A DNA stretch of 64,000 bases, taken from the NCBI RefSeq assembly GCF_025150745.1, contig NZ_CP102282.1:1685501-1749500 (forward strand), written 5' to 3'. This DNA comes from Eubacterium ventriosum. Its GTDB lineage: Bacteria > Bacillota > Clostridia > Lachnospirales > Lachnospiraceae. Below are positions 50,731 to 59,717 of the stretch, piece after piece. The position numbers and the translations under genes are program-made. How positions within the stretch are numbered: position 1 is the stretch's first letter; each line of letters opens with the position of its first letter. The notes under the pieces are model-generated. The model worked only from the letters and a program-made list of their open reading frames with translations, searched no databases and had not been told where the DNA came from.

Positions 50731-53145
50731 ATGGCAACACCTTATAATCATAAGGAAATTGAAAAAAAGTGGCGTCACAATTGGGATGTAACCCCTATTA
50801 ATAAAGACACTACAAAACCCAAATATTATTGTCTTGATATGTTCCCTTATCCATCAGGATCAGGACTTCATGTAGGACATTGGAGAGGATATGTTATTAG
50901 TGATGTATGGAGTAGATATAAGATGCTTCATGGTTATCATATTATTCATCCTATGGGATGGGATGCTTTTGGTCTTCCGGCAGAAAACTATGCTATTAAG
51001 ATGAAGACACATCCAGCTATTTCAACAGCAGCTAATATTGCAAACATTAAGAGACAGATTAATGAAATTGCTTCTCTTTATGACTGGGATATGGAAGTTA
51101 ACACAACAGATCCTAAGTTCTATAAATGGACTCAGTGGATTTTTGTTCAGATGTTTAAGAAAGGACTTGCTTACGAGAAAGAAATGCCAATTAACTGGTG
51201 TCCATCATGTAAGACAGGTCTTGCTAACGAAGAAGTTGTTAACGGATGCTGTGAAAGATGTGGAGCAGAAGTTACAAAGAAGAACCTTAAGCAGTGGATG
51301 TTAAAAATCACAGCTTATGCTGACAGACTTCTTGCAGATTTAGACAAGCTTGACTGGCCTGAAAAAGTTAAAAAAATGCAGGCAGATTGGATTGGAAAAT
51401 CATATGGTGCAGAAGTTGACTTTAAATTAGAAAACTCAGATGAGAAGATTACAGTATATACAACAAGACCTGATACACTTTACGGTGCAACATTTATGGT
51501 ACTTGCTCCTGAACATACTATGGCAAAATCTCTTGCAACAGATGAGACAAGAGCAGATGTTGAAGCATACATTCAGATGGCAGCTAATAAGTCATCTGTA
51601 GACAGACTTCAGGGAAAAGAAAAAACAGGTGTATTTACAGGAAGTTATGCAATTAACCCATTAAACGGTGCAAAGGTTCCAATCTGGCTTTCAGATTATG
51701 TACTTGCTGACTATGGTACAGGTGCAATTATGTGTGTTCCTGCACATGATGACAGAGACTTTGCTTTTGCAACTAAGTTTAACATTCCAATTATTCAGGT
51801 TATTGCAAAAGATGGTAAAGAAATCGAAAATATGACAGAAGCTTACACAGAAGCTGTAGGTACTATGATTAACTCAGGTGAGTGGAATGGTATGGAATCT
51901 TCTGTTCTTAAAAAAGAAGCTCCTCACATTATTGAAGAAAAAGGATTTGGTAGAGCTACAGTTAACTATAAATTACGTGACTGGGTATTCTCAAGACAGA
52001 GATATTGGGGTGAACCTATTCCAATCGTACATTGTCCTGACTGTGGAGCAGTTCCGGTTCCTGAAGATCAGTTGCCATTATTATTACCTGACGTAGAATC
52101 ATATGAACCAACAGGTACAGGTGAATCACCACTTGCAGCAATAGATGAATGGGTTAACACAACTTGTCCTTGCTGTGGAAAACCTGCAAAGCGTGAAACA
52201 AATACAATGCCACAGTGGGCAGGATCATCATGGTATTTCTTAAGATATATTGATAATAAGAATGACAAAGAACTTGTTTCAAGAGAAAAAGCTGACAAGT
52301 ATCTTCCTGTAGATATGTACATCGGTGGTGTTGAACATGCAGTTCTTCACTTACTCTATTCAAGATTCTATACTAAGTTCTTACATGATATCGGAGTAGT
52401 TGATTTTGACGAACCATTTAAGAAATTATTTAACCAGGGTATGATTACAGGTAAAAATGGTATTAAGATGAGTAAATCAAAGGGTAACGTTGTTTCACCT
52501 GATGATTTGGTAAGAGATTACGGATGTGACTCATTAAGACTTTATGAAATGTTTGTAGGACCACCTGAACTTGATTCAGAATGGGATGAAAGAGGAATTG
52601 ATGGTGTATATAGATTTATCACAAGATTCTGGAAGTTAGCAGTAGATAGTATTGAAGCTAATGTTGAGCCAACTAAGGAAATGATAAAACTTCGTCACCA
52701 GATGGTTCATACAATTACAAGACGTCTTGAAGACTTTAGTTTAAATACAGTAGTTTCAGGTTTTATGGAATTTAATAACAAGTTTATTGAATTAGCTAAG
52801 AAAGAAGGCGGAATTGACAAAGAAACAATTCAGACTTTCGTTACATTATTAGCTCCATTTGCACCACATATCGGTGAAGAATTGTGGGAAAGACTTGGAA
52901 ACACAGGTAGCGTATTTGAAAACAACAAGTGGCCTGAAGCTGACGAAGAACTTATGAAGGATGATGAAATCCAGGTTCCTGTTCAGATTAACGGTAAGAC
53001 AAAAGTTGTAATCAGTGTACCTGCTGACATCTCAAAGGATGACGCTATTGCTCAGGGTAAGGAAGCATTAGGCGACAAGTTAACAGGAAACATTATTAAG
53101 GAAATTTATGTTCCGGGAAGAATTATAAATATAGTTGCTAAATAA
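50731..53145 (+). CDS. leuS: Leucyl-tRNA synthetase
   Basis: This 804-residue class I synthetase has the HIGH-type motif PYPSGSGLHVGHWRGY, zinc-like cysteine sets (CPSCKTG...CCERCG), the CP1 editing domain (TTRPDTLYGATFMVLAPEH) and KMSKSKGNVVSPDDLV. The anticodon and C-terminal domains are full length. GGAGGAAATAAATT precedes the ATG. No T-box leader is present in the 33 bases before it, so it is expressed from upstream or from a promoter inside the preceding gene. Confidence 0.97.
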   Translation: MATPYNHKEIEKKWRHNWDVTPINKDTTKPKYYCLDMFPYPSGSGLHVGHWRGYVISDVWSRYKMLHGYHIIHPMGWDAFGLPAENYAIKMKTHPAISTAANIANIKRQINEIASLYDWDMEVNTTDPKFYKWTQWIFVQMFKKGLAYEKEMPINWCPSCKTGLANEEVVNGCCERCGAEVTKKNLKQWMLKITAYADRLLADLDKLDWPEKVKKMQADWIGKSYGAEVDFKLENSDEKITVYTTRPDTLYGATFMVLAPEHTMAKSLATDETRADVEAYIQMAANKSSVDRLQGKEKTGVFTGSYAINPLNGAKVPIWLSDYVLADYGTGAIMCVPAHDDRDFAFATKFNIPIIQVIAKDGKEIENMTEAYTEAVGTMINSGEWNGMESSVLKKEAPHIIEEKGFGRATVNYKLRDWVFSRQRYWGEPIPIVHCPDCGAVPVPEDQLPLLLPDVESYEPTGTGESPLAAIDEWVNTTCPCCGKPAKRETNTMPQWAGSSWYFLRYIDNKNDKELVSREKADKYLPVDMYIGGVEHAVLHLLYSRFYTKFLHDIGVVDFDEPFKKLFNQGMITGKNGIKMSKSKGNVVSPDDLVRDYGCDSLRLYEMFVGPPELDSEWDERGIDGVYRFITRFWKLAVDSIEANVEPTKEMIKLRHQMVHTITRRLEDFSLNTVVSGFMEFNNKFIELAKKEGGIDKETIQTFVTLLAPFAPHIGEELWERLGNTGSVFENNKWPEADEELMKDDEIQVPVQINGKTKVVISVPADISKDDAIAQGKEALGDKLTGNIIKEIYVPGRIINIVAK

Positions 53146-53160
53146 TTAAGTATTTAGTTG

Positions 53161-53207
53161 AAAAGCTGTTGTTAGGTTGTGATGACCTGATGGCAGCTTT
53201 TATCTTT
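53161..53207 (+). terminator. Terminator of leuS
   Basis: AAAAGCTG-TTAGGT pairs with ACCTGA-CAGCTTTT around a short loop, with the T-rich end TTTTATCTTTAT. Confidence 0.8.
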
Positions 53208-53266
53208 ATAGACAAGAAATACCAAGTGTGATAAAATTTTGAAAAAGATAACGTTTAGGGGGCAAT

Positions 53267-54385
53267 ATGAAACAGATAAAACATAATCTAAAATTCATCA
53301 TATCAATAGCAATCTTAATAATGGTTACATTTATAACTAATTGTTATTTGGTAAAAGCAGATGAAACAAAAAATCCAAGTATAAATTCAACAATTACTTT
53401 TTATGGAAATATGTCAAACGAAAAGGGCATAATTTTGAAATGGTCTAAAGTACCAAAGTCAAAGGGTTATGTTATTTACAGAAATAATAAAAAAATAGCT
53501 ACAATAAAAAGTAATAAAATAAAAAACTATACTGACAAAAAAGTTAAGGCAAGAAAAAAGTATACATACGAAATCGCTCCTTATACGGAAGTTAAGGGAA
53601 AGAAAGTCTTAGGTGTAAAAAGCTATAAAATAAGAGTGAAAGCAACTAAAAGAAACGCTAAAAAAATCAACCCGGCAAGAGTGGTAATTCCTGATCTTTA
53701 TTATGAAGATAATTACTATGTAGGTTTGTATGAAAGTATAAAATTACATGCAAAAGCAAGAGTAAATAAAGGATTAAAAAAGAAGAAAGTATATAACAGT
53801 AATCTTGTTTGGAGTAGCTCAGATGAAAGTTTGGCAACAGTAGATCAAAAAGGTGTCGTTACGGCTAATGATAATAGGAAAACAGGAACGGTCTATATTA
53901 CAGCCAGAGCAGTAAACGGAGTGAAAAAGATTATAAAAGTGGATGTGATGAATTATTATAATCCTGTCAAATTTAAAAATTATAAAGTTGTTCCAGAAGA
54001 ATTAGCACCTTTATTTGGAAAGTACAAGAATGAAATGTGCGATATAGCTACATATTTTGCTTTTGATAATAAAATTAGTAATGTGAAAATTGACTTAGAA
54101 GAAGATGGATTGTCGGTAAAAACACAACCTGAAATAAAATTAAATGAAAAGATAGAAAAGTCATTATACACTGTTATGAATGATTTGTGCCTTCATTTTG
54201 AAATTAAAGATGGTTATTTAAAAGTAACTTACAACGATTACTTTTCAGATGGAAGTATTTTTAAATATAATATTATTTGTTGTATTGACAAGGCATCAGA
54301 AGAAAAATTTAAATATCAAATTGGTTATGCAAAACTATGTGAGCGTTGGTATTATAGCGAAGAGAGAAAATATAATATGGAGTAA
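53267..54385 (+). CDS. Secreted Fn3/BIG_2 surface protein, paralogue of the 16.4 kb gene
   Basis: This 372-residue protein has a signal peptide (1-31, ending VKADET), an Fn3-like module (IILKWSKVPKSKGYVIYRNN), a BIG_2 module (LVWSSSDESLATVDQKGVV) and the same C-terminal domain as the 16444-17541 protein (ELAPLFGKYKNEMCDIATYF against IKPLVTEHMAEMTKIVSYF). No anchor motif was seen. The sequence GGGGGCAAT precedes the ATG. A short regulator remnant follows 6 bases after the stop. Confidence 0.75.
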   Translation: MKQIKHNLKFIISIAILIMVTFITNCYLVKADETKNPSINSTITFYGNMSNEKGIILKWSKVPKSKGYVIYRNNKKIATIKSNKIKNYTDKKVKARKKYTYEIAPYTEVKGKKVLGVKSYKIRVKATKRNAKKINPARVVIPDLYYEDNYYVGLYESIKLHAKARVNKGLKKKKVYNSNLVWSSSDESLATVDQKGVVTANDNRKTGTVYITARAVNGVKKIIKVDVMNYYNPVKFKNYKVVPEELAPLFGKYKNEMCDIATYFAFDNKISNVKIDLEEDGLSVKTQPEIKLNEKIEKSLYTVMNDLCLHFEIKDGYLKVTYNDYFSDGSIFKYNIICCIDKASEEKFKYQIGYAKLCERWYYSEERKYNME

Positions 54386-54391
54386 GAGGTT

Positions 54392-54709
54392 ATGGAATTA
54401 CAGGACAAAAAATATAGGATTTTAGATATTTTCTTTAGACTTCTTAAAGGCGAGTTTGTGTCTGTGAGACAGTTGGCGGATGAATATTCTGTTTCAGGCA
54501 AAACGGTTTCCAGAGATATAAATGAAATAAGGGCATATTTATCTGAGAACGAATATAGAAACGGAAACGCCCAGATTGAATATTCCCATAGGGAGAAGGC
54601 ATATTATTTGTCTATGGATGATTTTTTGTCCAGTAAGGAATTGCTGGTGCTTATAGAAATTTTAATAGCAAGCCGTTCTTTGCCGAAAGACAGTATGGAA
54701 GAAATATGA
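54392..54709 (+). pseudogene. Truncated HTH/WYL-type transcriptional regulator
   Basis: The 105-residue product starts with a clear DeoR/HTH_11-type winged helix (SVRQLADEYSVSGKTVSRDI, about residues 26-45), continues into the beginning of a WYL-family linker (FLSSKELLVLIEILI) and stops. WYL regulators are usually about 300 residues, so the WYL ligand domain is missing. A 15-bp inverted repeat begins 11 bases after the stop. A short DNA-binding protein could still be made; GTAAGAGGTT precedes the ATG. Confidence 0.65.
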
Positions 54710-54719
54710 TTACAGTGTA

Positions 54720-54769
54720 CAAAGTCATTCATCCACTTGTGATGAAACAAAAGAGGATGAGTGACTTTG
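54720..54769. repeat. 15-bp inverted repeat behind the regulator remnant
   Basis: caaagtcattcatcc (54720-54734) and ggatgagtgactttg (54755-54769) pair over 15 bases with one G-U. No T-run follows on either strand. It could be a transcription barrier between convergent genes or an insertion scar linked to the truncation. Confidence 0.6.
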
Positions 54770-54778
54770 GGACACACA

Positions 54779-55072
54779 TCAATTCATTTTCTTTCGTTTC
54801 CCAAGCATGCTTACCATCCTTTTTATGGTATCAATTCTTTTGATTTCCTCAGGCGACATATCAGCTTTTAGAACTTCAAGTATGGCATCTGTTTCTTTGT
54901 CGGTGAAGTTTATGCCATTTTTGGATGCCTGATTAGTTTCTTTAATAAAATATGTAAGCATTTGCTTTGCATCCATATCTCCTGCACCATTTAATATTTT
55001 AGTTAGAACTTCCATTTTTTCAGTAGAAATATCTGAAAGTATAGGATTTTCCATCCATTTGTTATTAATCAT
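54779..55072 (-). CDS. Small unknown cytosolic protein
   Basis: I do not recognise this 97-residue protein. It is helical in character and mixed in charge, with no signal or membrane segment; segments such as MEVLTKILNGAGDMDAKQML and EILEVL-like DAILEVLKADMSPEEIKRI suggest a compact helical bundle. AGGAGGTTCT before the ATG gives a strong ribosome site. It lies 14 bases after the 55087-55443 gene on the same strand, so the pair is an operon. Confidence 0.6.
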   Translation of the reverse strand: MINNKWMENPILSDISTEKMEVLTKILNGAGDMDAKQMLTYFIKETNQASKNGINFTDKETDAILEVLKADMSPEEIKRIDTIKRMVSMLGKRKKMN

Positions 55073-55086
55073 AGAACCTCCTTAAA

Positions 55087-55443
55087 TCACATACCAAACA
55101 TATCCATGTATCCGCTTAAAATATCCTGCTTTGCCCCGTCATCCATATTCATCATTTCTATAACAGTCATTAAAGTTTCAAGAGTTTCCTTGTCCCCGTC
55201 ATTTAAAAATTCCTTAATATCTTCAAGCATACTTTCAAGCCCTTTATGATTGGCATTCATAGTTGCAATGGAAACATTTTGGTTAACACGAAAGGTATTT
55301 TCAAGCTCTATAAACTTGATATAAACCCCGAGAACAGTTGCAAGATTATTATCAATATAAGGGATTATGGCTTTTACTAACTGCATAGTCTGATTAGTTA
55401 CCATGGAATCGAATTTTGTTTGCATAAAACGGTTGTTTTCCAT
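55087..55443 (-). CDS. Small unknown helical protein
   Basis: This 118-residue protein has no recognised domain. It is Met- and Asn-rich, mostly helical, without signal peptide (MVTNQTMQLVKAIIPYIDNN; later LEDIKEFLNDGDKETLETLM). A GGGGGGATTATGGTTAT run lies before the ATG. It forms a two-gene unit with 54779-55072. Nothing visible ties the pair to the neighbouring genes, though the Cys/Gly-rich peptide upstream may indicate a sporulation neighbourhood. Confidence 0.6.
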   Translation of the reverse strand: MENNRFMQTKFDSMVTNQTMQLVKAIIPYIDNNLATVLGVYIKFIELENTFRVNQNVSIATMNANHKGLESMLEDIKEFLNDGDKETLETLMTVIEMMNMDDGAKQDILSGYMDMFGM

Positions 55444-55646
55444 ATAACCATAATCCCCCCGGATAATATTGTGTTGTCTGTTTTATTAAGTTTATGCTGT
55501 AAAAACAAATAAAATACTAAATTAAAAATATGCGCACATAATACTTGTAAGTAAAACAAACAGGTTTGTGTCTTCTATATTATTGTATAAAAGAGCGTTT
55601 TTGGTCAGACATAGAAAGTCGTATTGGTAAAAGTCGTTGTCATCAA

Positions 55647-55880
55647 CTAGCAGCCGCAACCACAGCCGTTTCCATTACCAAAGAATGAACCACAACCGCC
55701 ACAGCAGCTAAGAAGCAAAATAATCCAGATAATGCTTGAGCAGTCATTACCGCCACAACCACAGCCTGAGCCGTTGCCACAACCTCCACAACACAAAAGT
55801 ATAAGGATAAGGAGTAAACAGTTGTTGTTTCCACCGTCTCCGCAACCACATCCACAGTTTGTTGCTGCTAAATCACTCAT
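55647..55880 (-). CDS. Cys/Gly-rich small membrane-like peptide
   Basis: This 77-residue protein consists of CGCG- and GNG-type repeats broken by two hydrophobic stretches (NCLLLILILLCC, about 20-31, and SIIWIILLLSCC, about 48-59). It has more than fifteen cysteines. Both hydrophobic stretches are followed by the same CCGGCG element, so it is an internal duplication. TTAGGAGATTCAAA before the ATG is a good ribosome site. Such chorion-like, cysteine-dense peptides in Firmicutes are often spore-coat or exosporium components; that is inference. A frame on the same strand shifted by one is a shadow. Confidence 0.7.
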   Translation of the reverse strand: MSDLAATNCGCGCGDGGNNNCLLLILILLCCGGCGNGSGCGCGGNDCSSIIWIILLLSCCGGCGSFFGNGNGCGCGC

Positions 55881-55917
55881 TTTGAATCTCCTAATTTTTG
55901 TTTACACTAAAGTATAT

Positions 55918-55940
55918 GTAACCTGACCTGTTCCGGTTAC
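55918..55940. promoter_or_regulatory. Palindrome between the Cys-rich gene and the subtilisin gene
   Basis: gtaacc (55918-55923) and ggttac (55935-55940) form a perfect inverted repeat around an 11-nt centre, in the gap between divergent genes. It may be an operator for both, or a small hairpin. Confidence 0.4.
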
Positions 55941-55953
55941 AAAAAAATAAAAA

Positions 55954-56940
55954 ATGTTAAAAAGCTACAAGGACAAAAGCAAAAATAAGCCATATATTAT
56001 AGTAGAAATATCAGATAAAATAATGGTAAATATAATGAAGAAGGTAAGACAAATTCTAAACATAGATAGTTTGCACAAAAATAATATAATGGGAGAAAAT
56101 GTGACAGTTGCAGTCCTTGATACGGGAATATACAATCATCCTGATTTTGGGGAAAGAATAATAAAATATAAGGATTTTGTAAACGGAAAAACAGCCATTT
56201 ATGACGATGAGGGACACGGAACTCATGTAACGGGAATACTGGCAGGAGATGGAAAAATGTCTAACGGCTTTTTTAAAGGAATTGCGCCTAAGTCGGACAT
56301 AGTATCACTGAAGGTTCTTGATAAAAGAGGCATTGGCAAGGAAGATAACGTAATAAGTGGAATTTGGTGGATTATTGATAATGGAAAGAAATATAACATA
56401 AAAGTGGTTAACATATCTTTTGGCACATTTAATAAAGAGGGAAATAATAAGAAATTAATTGAGGCTGTGGAACTTTTATGGGACATGGGATATGTTATTA
56501 TAGCTGCAGCAGGAAATAATGGACCGGAATATGGAACTGTGTCAATTCCCGGAAGCAGTAAGAAGATAATTACAGTTGGGGCATTAGATGATAATATTAA
56601 GATGATAGTAAACGGTAGGATTACAAAGAATTACTCAGGTAGAGGTCCAACAAAAGAGTGCGTTCAAAAACCTGATATTTTGGCTCCGGCCAATGGCATA
56701 TACAGTTGCAGTAATGGCATAAAGTCAGGATACAGCTATGTACCAAAAAGCGGAACATCAATGGCAACACCTATAGTTTCAGGCGTGATTTGTATGATTT
56801 TAGGCATTAATAAGGAAATGTCTAACATACAATGCAAGAAGTTGATAAGGAATACGGCAATTGATTTAAAAATGGAAGGAAACAGGCAGGGCTGGGGAAA
56901 AATCAACCCTGAAAAAATGGTTAATTTTTGTAAGAAATAA
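55954..56940 (+). CDS. Subtilisin-family (S8) serine protease without a signal peptide
   Basis: This 328-residue protease has the full catalytic triad: VAVLDTGIYNHPDFG (Asp), DDEGHGTHVTGILAGDG (His) and KSGTSMATPIVSGVIC (Ser), plus the oxyanion Asn in AAAGNNGPEYG. No signal peptide or long propeptide is visible, so it should act inside the cell, like AprX-type or Csp-type proteases. Csp proteases work in clostridial spore germination, which would fit the neighbours, but nothing here proves it. The ATG at 55954 has no good ribosome site, so the true start may lie a little downstream. Confidence 0.85.
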   Translation: MLKSYKDKSKNKPYIIVEISDKIMVNIMKKVRQILNIDSLHKNNIMGENVTVAVLDTGIYNHPDFGERIIKYKDFVNGKTAIYDDEGHGTHVTGILAGDGKMSNGFFKGIAPKSDIVSLKVLDKRGIGKEDNVISGIWWIIDNGKKYNIKVVNISFGTFNKEGNNKKLIEAVELLWDMGYVIIAAAGNNGPEYGTVSIPGSSKKIITVGALDDNIKMIVNGRITKNYSGRGPTKECVQKPDILAPANGIYSCSNGIKSGYSYVPKSGTSMATPIVSGVICMILGINKEMSNIQCKKLIRNTAIDLKMEGNRQGWGKINPEKMVNFCKK

Positions 56941-56960
56941 AAAAAAAGCAGGGGAATTTG

Positions 56961-56989
56961 TTTACTTTAGCAATGTAATTAGTTATAAT
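56961..56989 (+). promoter_or_regulatory. Sigma-A promoter of icd
   Basis: TTTACT (56961-56966) and a perfect TATAAT (56984-56989) are spaced by 17 bases, 41 bases before the ATG. Confidence 0.65.
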
Positions 56990-57030
56990 CTAGTGGAGTA
57001 GTTTGATAGCTTAATTTAGGAGGAAATATA

Positions 57031-58239
57031 ATGGAAAAGATTAAAATGACAACTCCATTGGTAGAAATGGATGGCGATGAAATGACAAGAATCCTTTGGA
57101 AAATGATCAAAGAAGAATTGTTATTACCTTTTGTTGATTTAAAGACAGAATATTATGATTTAGGACTTGAGTATAGAAATGAGACTAATGACCAAGTTAC
57201 TTTTGATTCTGCAGAAGCAACTAAGAAATACGGTGTAGCTGTAAAATGTGCAACAATCACACCTAACGCAGCAAGAATGCCGGAATACCATCTTAAGGAA
57301 ATGTGGAAGAGTCCTAATGGTACTATTAGAGCTATTCTTGACGGAACAGTATTTAGAGCACCTATCATTGTAAAAGGTATTGAACCATACGTAAAGAACT
57401 GGAAGAAGCCTATTACAATTGCAAGACACGCATATGGTGATGTTTACAAGGGTGTTGAAATGAAGATTCCTGCAGCAGGCAAGACAGAACTTGTTTACAC
57501 TAACGAAGCAGGAGAAGAAACAAGAGAATTAATTCACGATTTTAAGGGTGCAGGAATTATCCAGGGTATGCATAACTTAAATGAATCTATAGAAAGTTTT
57601 GCAAGAAGTTGTTTCAATTTTGCATTAGATACAAAGCAGGATCTTTGGTTTGCAACAAAAGATACAATTTCAAAGAAATATGACCACACATTTAAAGATA
57701 TTTTCGCTGAAATTTTTGAAGCTGAATATAAAGAAAAATTTGATGAAGCAGGAATTGAATATTTCTACACACTTATTGACGATGCAGTAGCACGTGTAAT
57801 GAGATCAGAAGGTGGATATATTTGGGCTTGTAAGAACTATGACGGTGATGTAATGTCAGATATGGTTGCAACAGCATTCGGTTCATTATCAATGATGACA
57901 TCAGTACTTGCTTCACCACAGGGTTACTACGAATATGAAGCAGCTCACGGTACAGTACAGAGACATTATTACAAGTACTTAAAGGGTGAAGAAACATCAA
58001 CTAACCCTATCGCAACAATTTTTGCATGGTCAGGAGCTTTAAGAAAACGTGGAGAACTTGACAAACTTCCTGAACTTATGGAATTTGCAGACAAGCTTGA
58101 AAAGGCATGTATCGACACAATTGAAAATGGCGAAATGACAGGAGATTTATATTTAATTTCAACACTTGAAAACAAGAAGAAATTAAACACAGAAGAGTTC
58201 ATTATGGCTATTAGAAAGACATTAGAAGGATTAATGTAG
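57031..58239 (+). CDS. icd: NADP-dependent isocitrate dehydrogenase
   Basis: This 402-residue enzyme belongs to the dimeric group that also includes eukaryotic cytosolic [23 protein letters not shown] at the start, [38 protein letters not shown] (substrate-binding Ser and Arg), and [17 protein letters not shown] before the C-terminal domain. It oxidises isocitrate to 2-oxoglutarate, supplying glutamate precursor and NADPH. TTAGGAGGAAATATA precedes the ATG. It is monocistronic, with its own promoter. Confidence 0.96.
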   Translation: MEKIKMTTPLVEMDGDEMTRILWKMIKEELLLPFVDLKTEYYDLGLEYRNETNDQVTFDSAEATKKYGVAVKCATITPNAARMPEYHLKEMWKSPNGTIRAILDGTVFRAPIIVKGIEPYVKNWKKPITIARHAYGDVYKGVEMKIPAAGKTELVYTNEAGEETRELIHDFKGAGIIQGMHNLNESIESFARSCFNFALDTKQDLWFATKDTISKKYDHTFKDIFAEIFEAEYKEKFDEAGIEYFYTLIDDAVARVMRSEGGYIWACKNYDGDVMSDMVATAFGSLSMMTSVLASPQGYYEYEAAHGTVQRHYYKYLKGEETSTNPIATIFAWSGALRKRGELDKLPELMEFADKLEKACIDTIENGEMTGDLYLISTLENKKKLNTEEFIMAIRKTLEGLM

Positions 58240-58265
58240 GGTAATAAATATTAGAACGTGTCCAA

Positions 58266-58316
58266 AGGTTATTTTTCTACCATTGTACAAGCACAGATGG
58301 GAAAGACCTTTTGACA
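58266..58316 (+). terminator. Hairpin after icd, overlapping the next promoter
   Basis: GTGTCcAAAGGT (58257-58268) can pair with ACCTTTtGACAC (58307-58318) around a long loop that includes a tttttc/gaaa-g match. The right arm contains the TTGACA box of the next gene, so terminator and promoter are interleaved. Confidence 0.45.
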
Positions 58317-58339
58317 CTGTGATAATATTTTATTATATA
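58311..58339 (+). promoter_or_regulatory. Sigma-A promoter of the 58.4 kb Fn3 gene
   Basis: A perfect TTGACA (58311-58316) and TATATA (58334-58339) are spaced by 17 bases, 43 bases before the ATG. Confidence 0.7.
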
Positions 58340-58382
58340 GTTTCTATTATTAATAAGGTTAAAAACGAAGGGAGAAGGGAAT

Positions 58383-59579
58383 ATGAAAATTAGTAAGAAG
58401 ATTTCAGTAATTACATTGGCAGCATTGTTTTCATTGTTATTTGCAATGACAGCTTTTGGTGCAACAGGAAAGGTTACAGGATTAAAGCAGGAGAAGGCTT
58501 CAACTACTACTGTAAGTATTGCTTGGGATAACTATTTAGGAACTAATGTGAAATATATAATTGAAACATCTTATGATAATCAGACTTTCACAAGAACAGA
58601 TTCAAGTTATTCAGCATCAGATTTACTTTATGTTAAGGCATTAAAGCCTGTTTATGTAAGAGTAAAGGCTGTAAGTACTACTAATGAGAACACAGTTTAT
58701 GCTATTTCTGATTCAATTCAGGTAGCATCAGTACCTGCTGATGTTAAGGATTTAAGACAGACAACAGCTACAACATCAAGCATAACAATTAGTTGGACAG
58801 CTAGTGAAGGTGCTACATCTTATGAGATTGTCAGATTTGTAAATAATAATGAATATGTAGTAGGTTCAACAACATCAACTACATATACAGTAGACGGTTT
58901 TAACAACAAACTTCAGAACGATACTTGCGTTGGTGTAAGACCTGTTAGAACAGTTAATGGATTTTCTGCAAAGACAACAGGATTCTATAATACGGAATAC
59001 TTGAGTCCATATAAGATTAATCTTGTTCCTGAAAAGGTTCAGGGATTAGCAATTACAAACTATTATAATTCTTTAAAAGAGGTTACATTTGGGTTTACAC
59101 AGCCTGAATACCACGATGGTTATGTATATGAACTTTACACATACAAGAATAAGAAAGTATCTTCAGGTAATATTACAAGTACATCATACAATCTTTTAAA
59201 GAACATTAAGAACCAGTTCTACAAATTACGAGTAAGAGCTTATGTAACAATTGATAACAAGAACTACTATGGTGCATGGTCTGATTACACAGTTTTTGCA
59301 TTACAGCCAAAGGTTGGACTTAAGAAATCAGGTAAGAAGTTAAAGATTACTTGGAAGAAAGTTAGTGGAGCAAAGAACTATACAGTTTACATGTCTACAT
59401 CAAAGACTGGTGGTTACAAGAAACTTACTACAACAAAGAAGCGTGCTTATACAGCTAAAAAATTCAAAAAGAAGAAGCTTAATAAGAAGAAAACATACTA
59501 TGTTTATGTAGTGGCAAACAGAAAAGAAGGCAAGAAAACTTATAAATCAAAAGCAGTTAACTGCTATTATTTATACTAA
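58383..59579 (+). CDS. Secreted fibronectin type III surface protein
   Basis: This 398-residue protein has a signal peptide (1-27, cleaved near AFGATG) and three or four Fn3 modules. The first contains VSIAWDNYLGTNVKYIIETS, the second SITISWTASEGATSYEIVRF, and the last LKITWKKVSGAKNYTVYMST with a Lys-rich end. No enzyme domain or anchor motif is seen. Fn3 modules in bacterial surface proteins act as spacers or binders. A GAAGGGAGAAGGGAAT site lies before the ATG, and a clear terminator follows. Confidence 0.8.
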   Translation: MKISKKISVITLAALFSLLFAMTAFGATGKVTGLKQEKASTTTVSIAWDNYLGTNVKYIIETSYDNQTFTRTDSSYSASDLLYVKALKPVYVRVKAVSTTNENTVYAISDSIQVASVPADVKDLRQTTATTSSITISWTASEGATSYEIVRFVNNNEYVVGSTTSTTYTVDGFNNKLQNDTCVGVRPVRTVNGFSAKTTGFYNTEYLSPYKINLVPEKVQGLAITNYYNSLKEVTFGFTQPEYHDGYVYELYTYKNKKVSSGNITSTSYNLLKNIKNQFYKLRVRAYVTIDNKNYYGAWSDYTVFALQPKVGLKKSGKKLKITWKKVSGAKNYTVYMSTSKTGGYKKLTTTKKRAYTAKKFKKKKLNKKKTYYVYVVANRKEGKKTYKSKAVNCYYLY

Positions 59580-59612
59580 AAGTATTTGCCTGTAACGATT
59601 GCAGGTAGTAAC

Positions 59613-59647
59613 AAAGGGATCGTCGTGGTGGCGGTCCCTTTATGATA
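59613..59647 (+). terminator. Terminator of the Fn3 gene
   Basis: aaaggga-cg pairs with cg-tccctt(t) (59613-59641), followed by TTTATG. A smaller CCTG/CAGG hairpin precedes it. Confidence 0.65.
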
Positions 59648-59717
59648 AAAAATATTCAATAAGATATTGGTATTTTAAAAGAAATTGAGCAAAATATATT
59701 TAAGGCAGGAAGAGAAA

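Noticed and set aside
55643-55855. Val/Ala-rich 70-codon frame overlapping the Cys/Gly-rich gene
   Set aside because: Same strand, shifted by one base; it lacks the ribosome site that precedes the Cys-rich frame.
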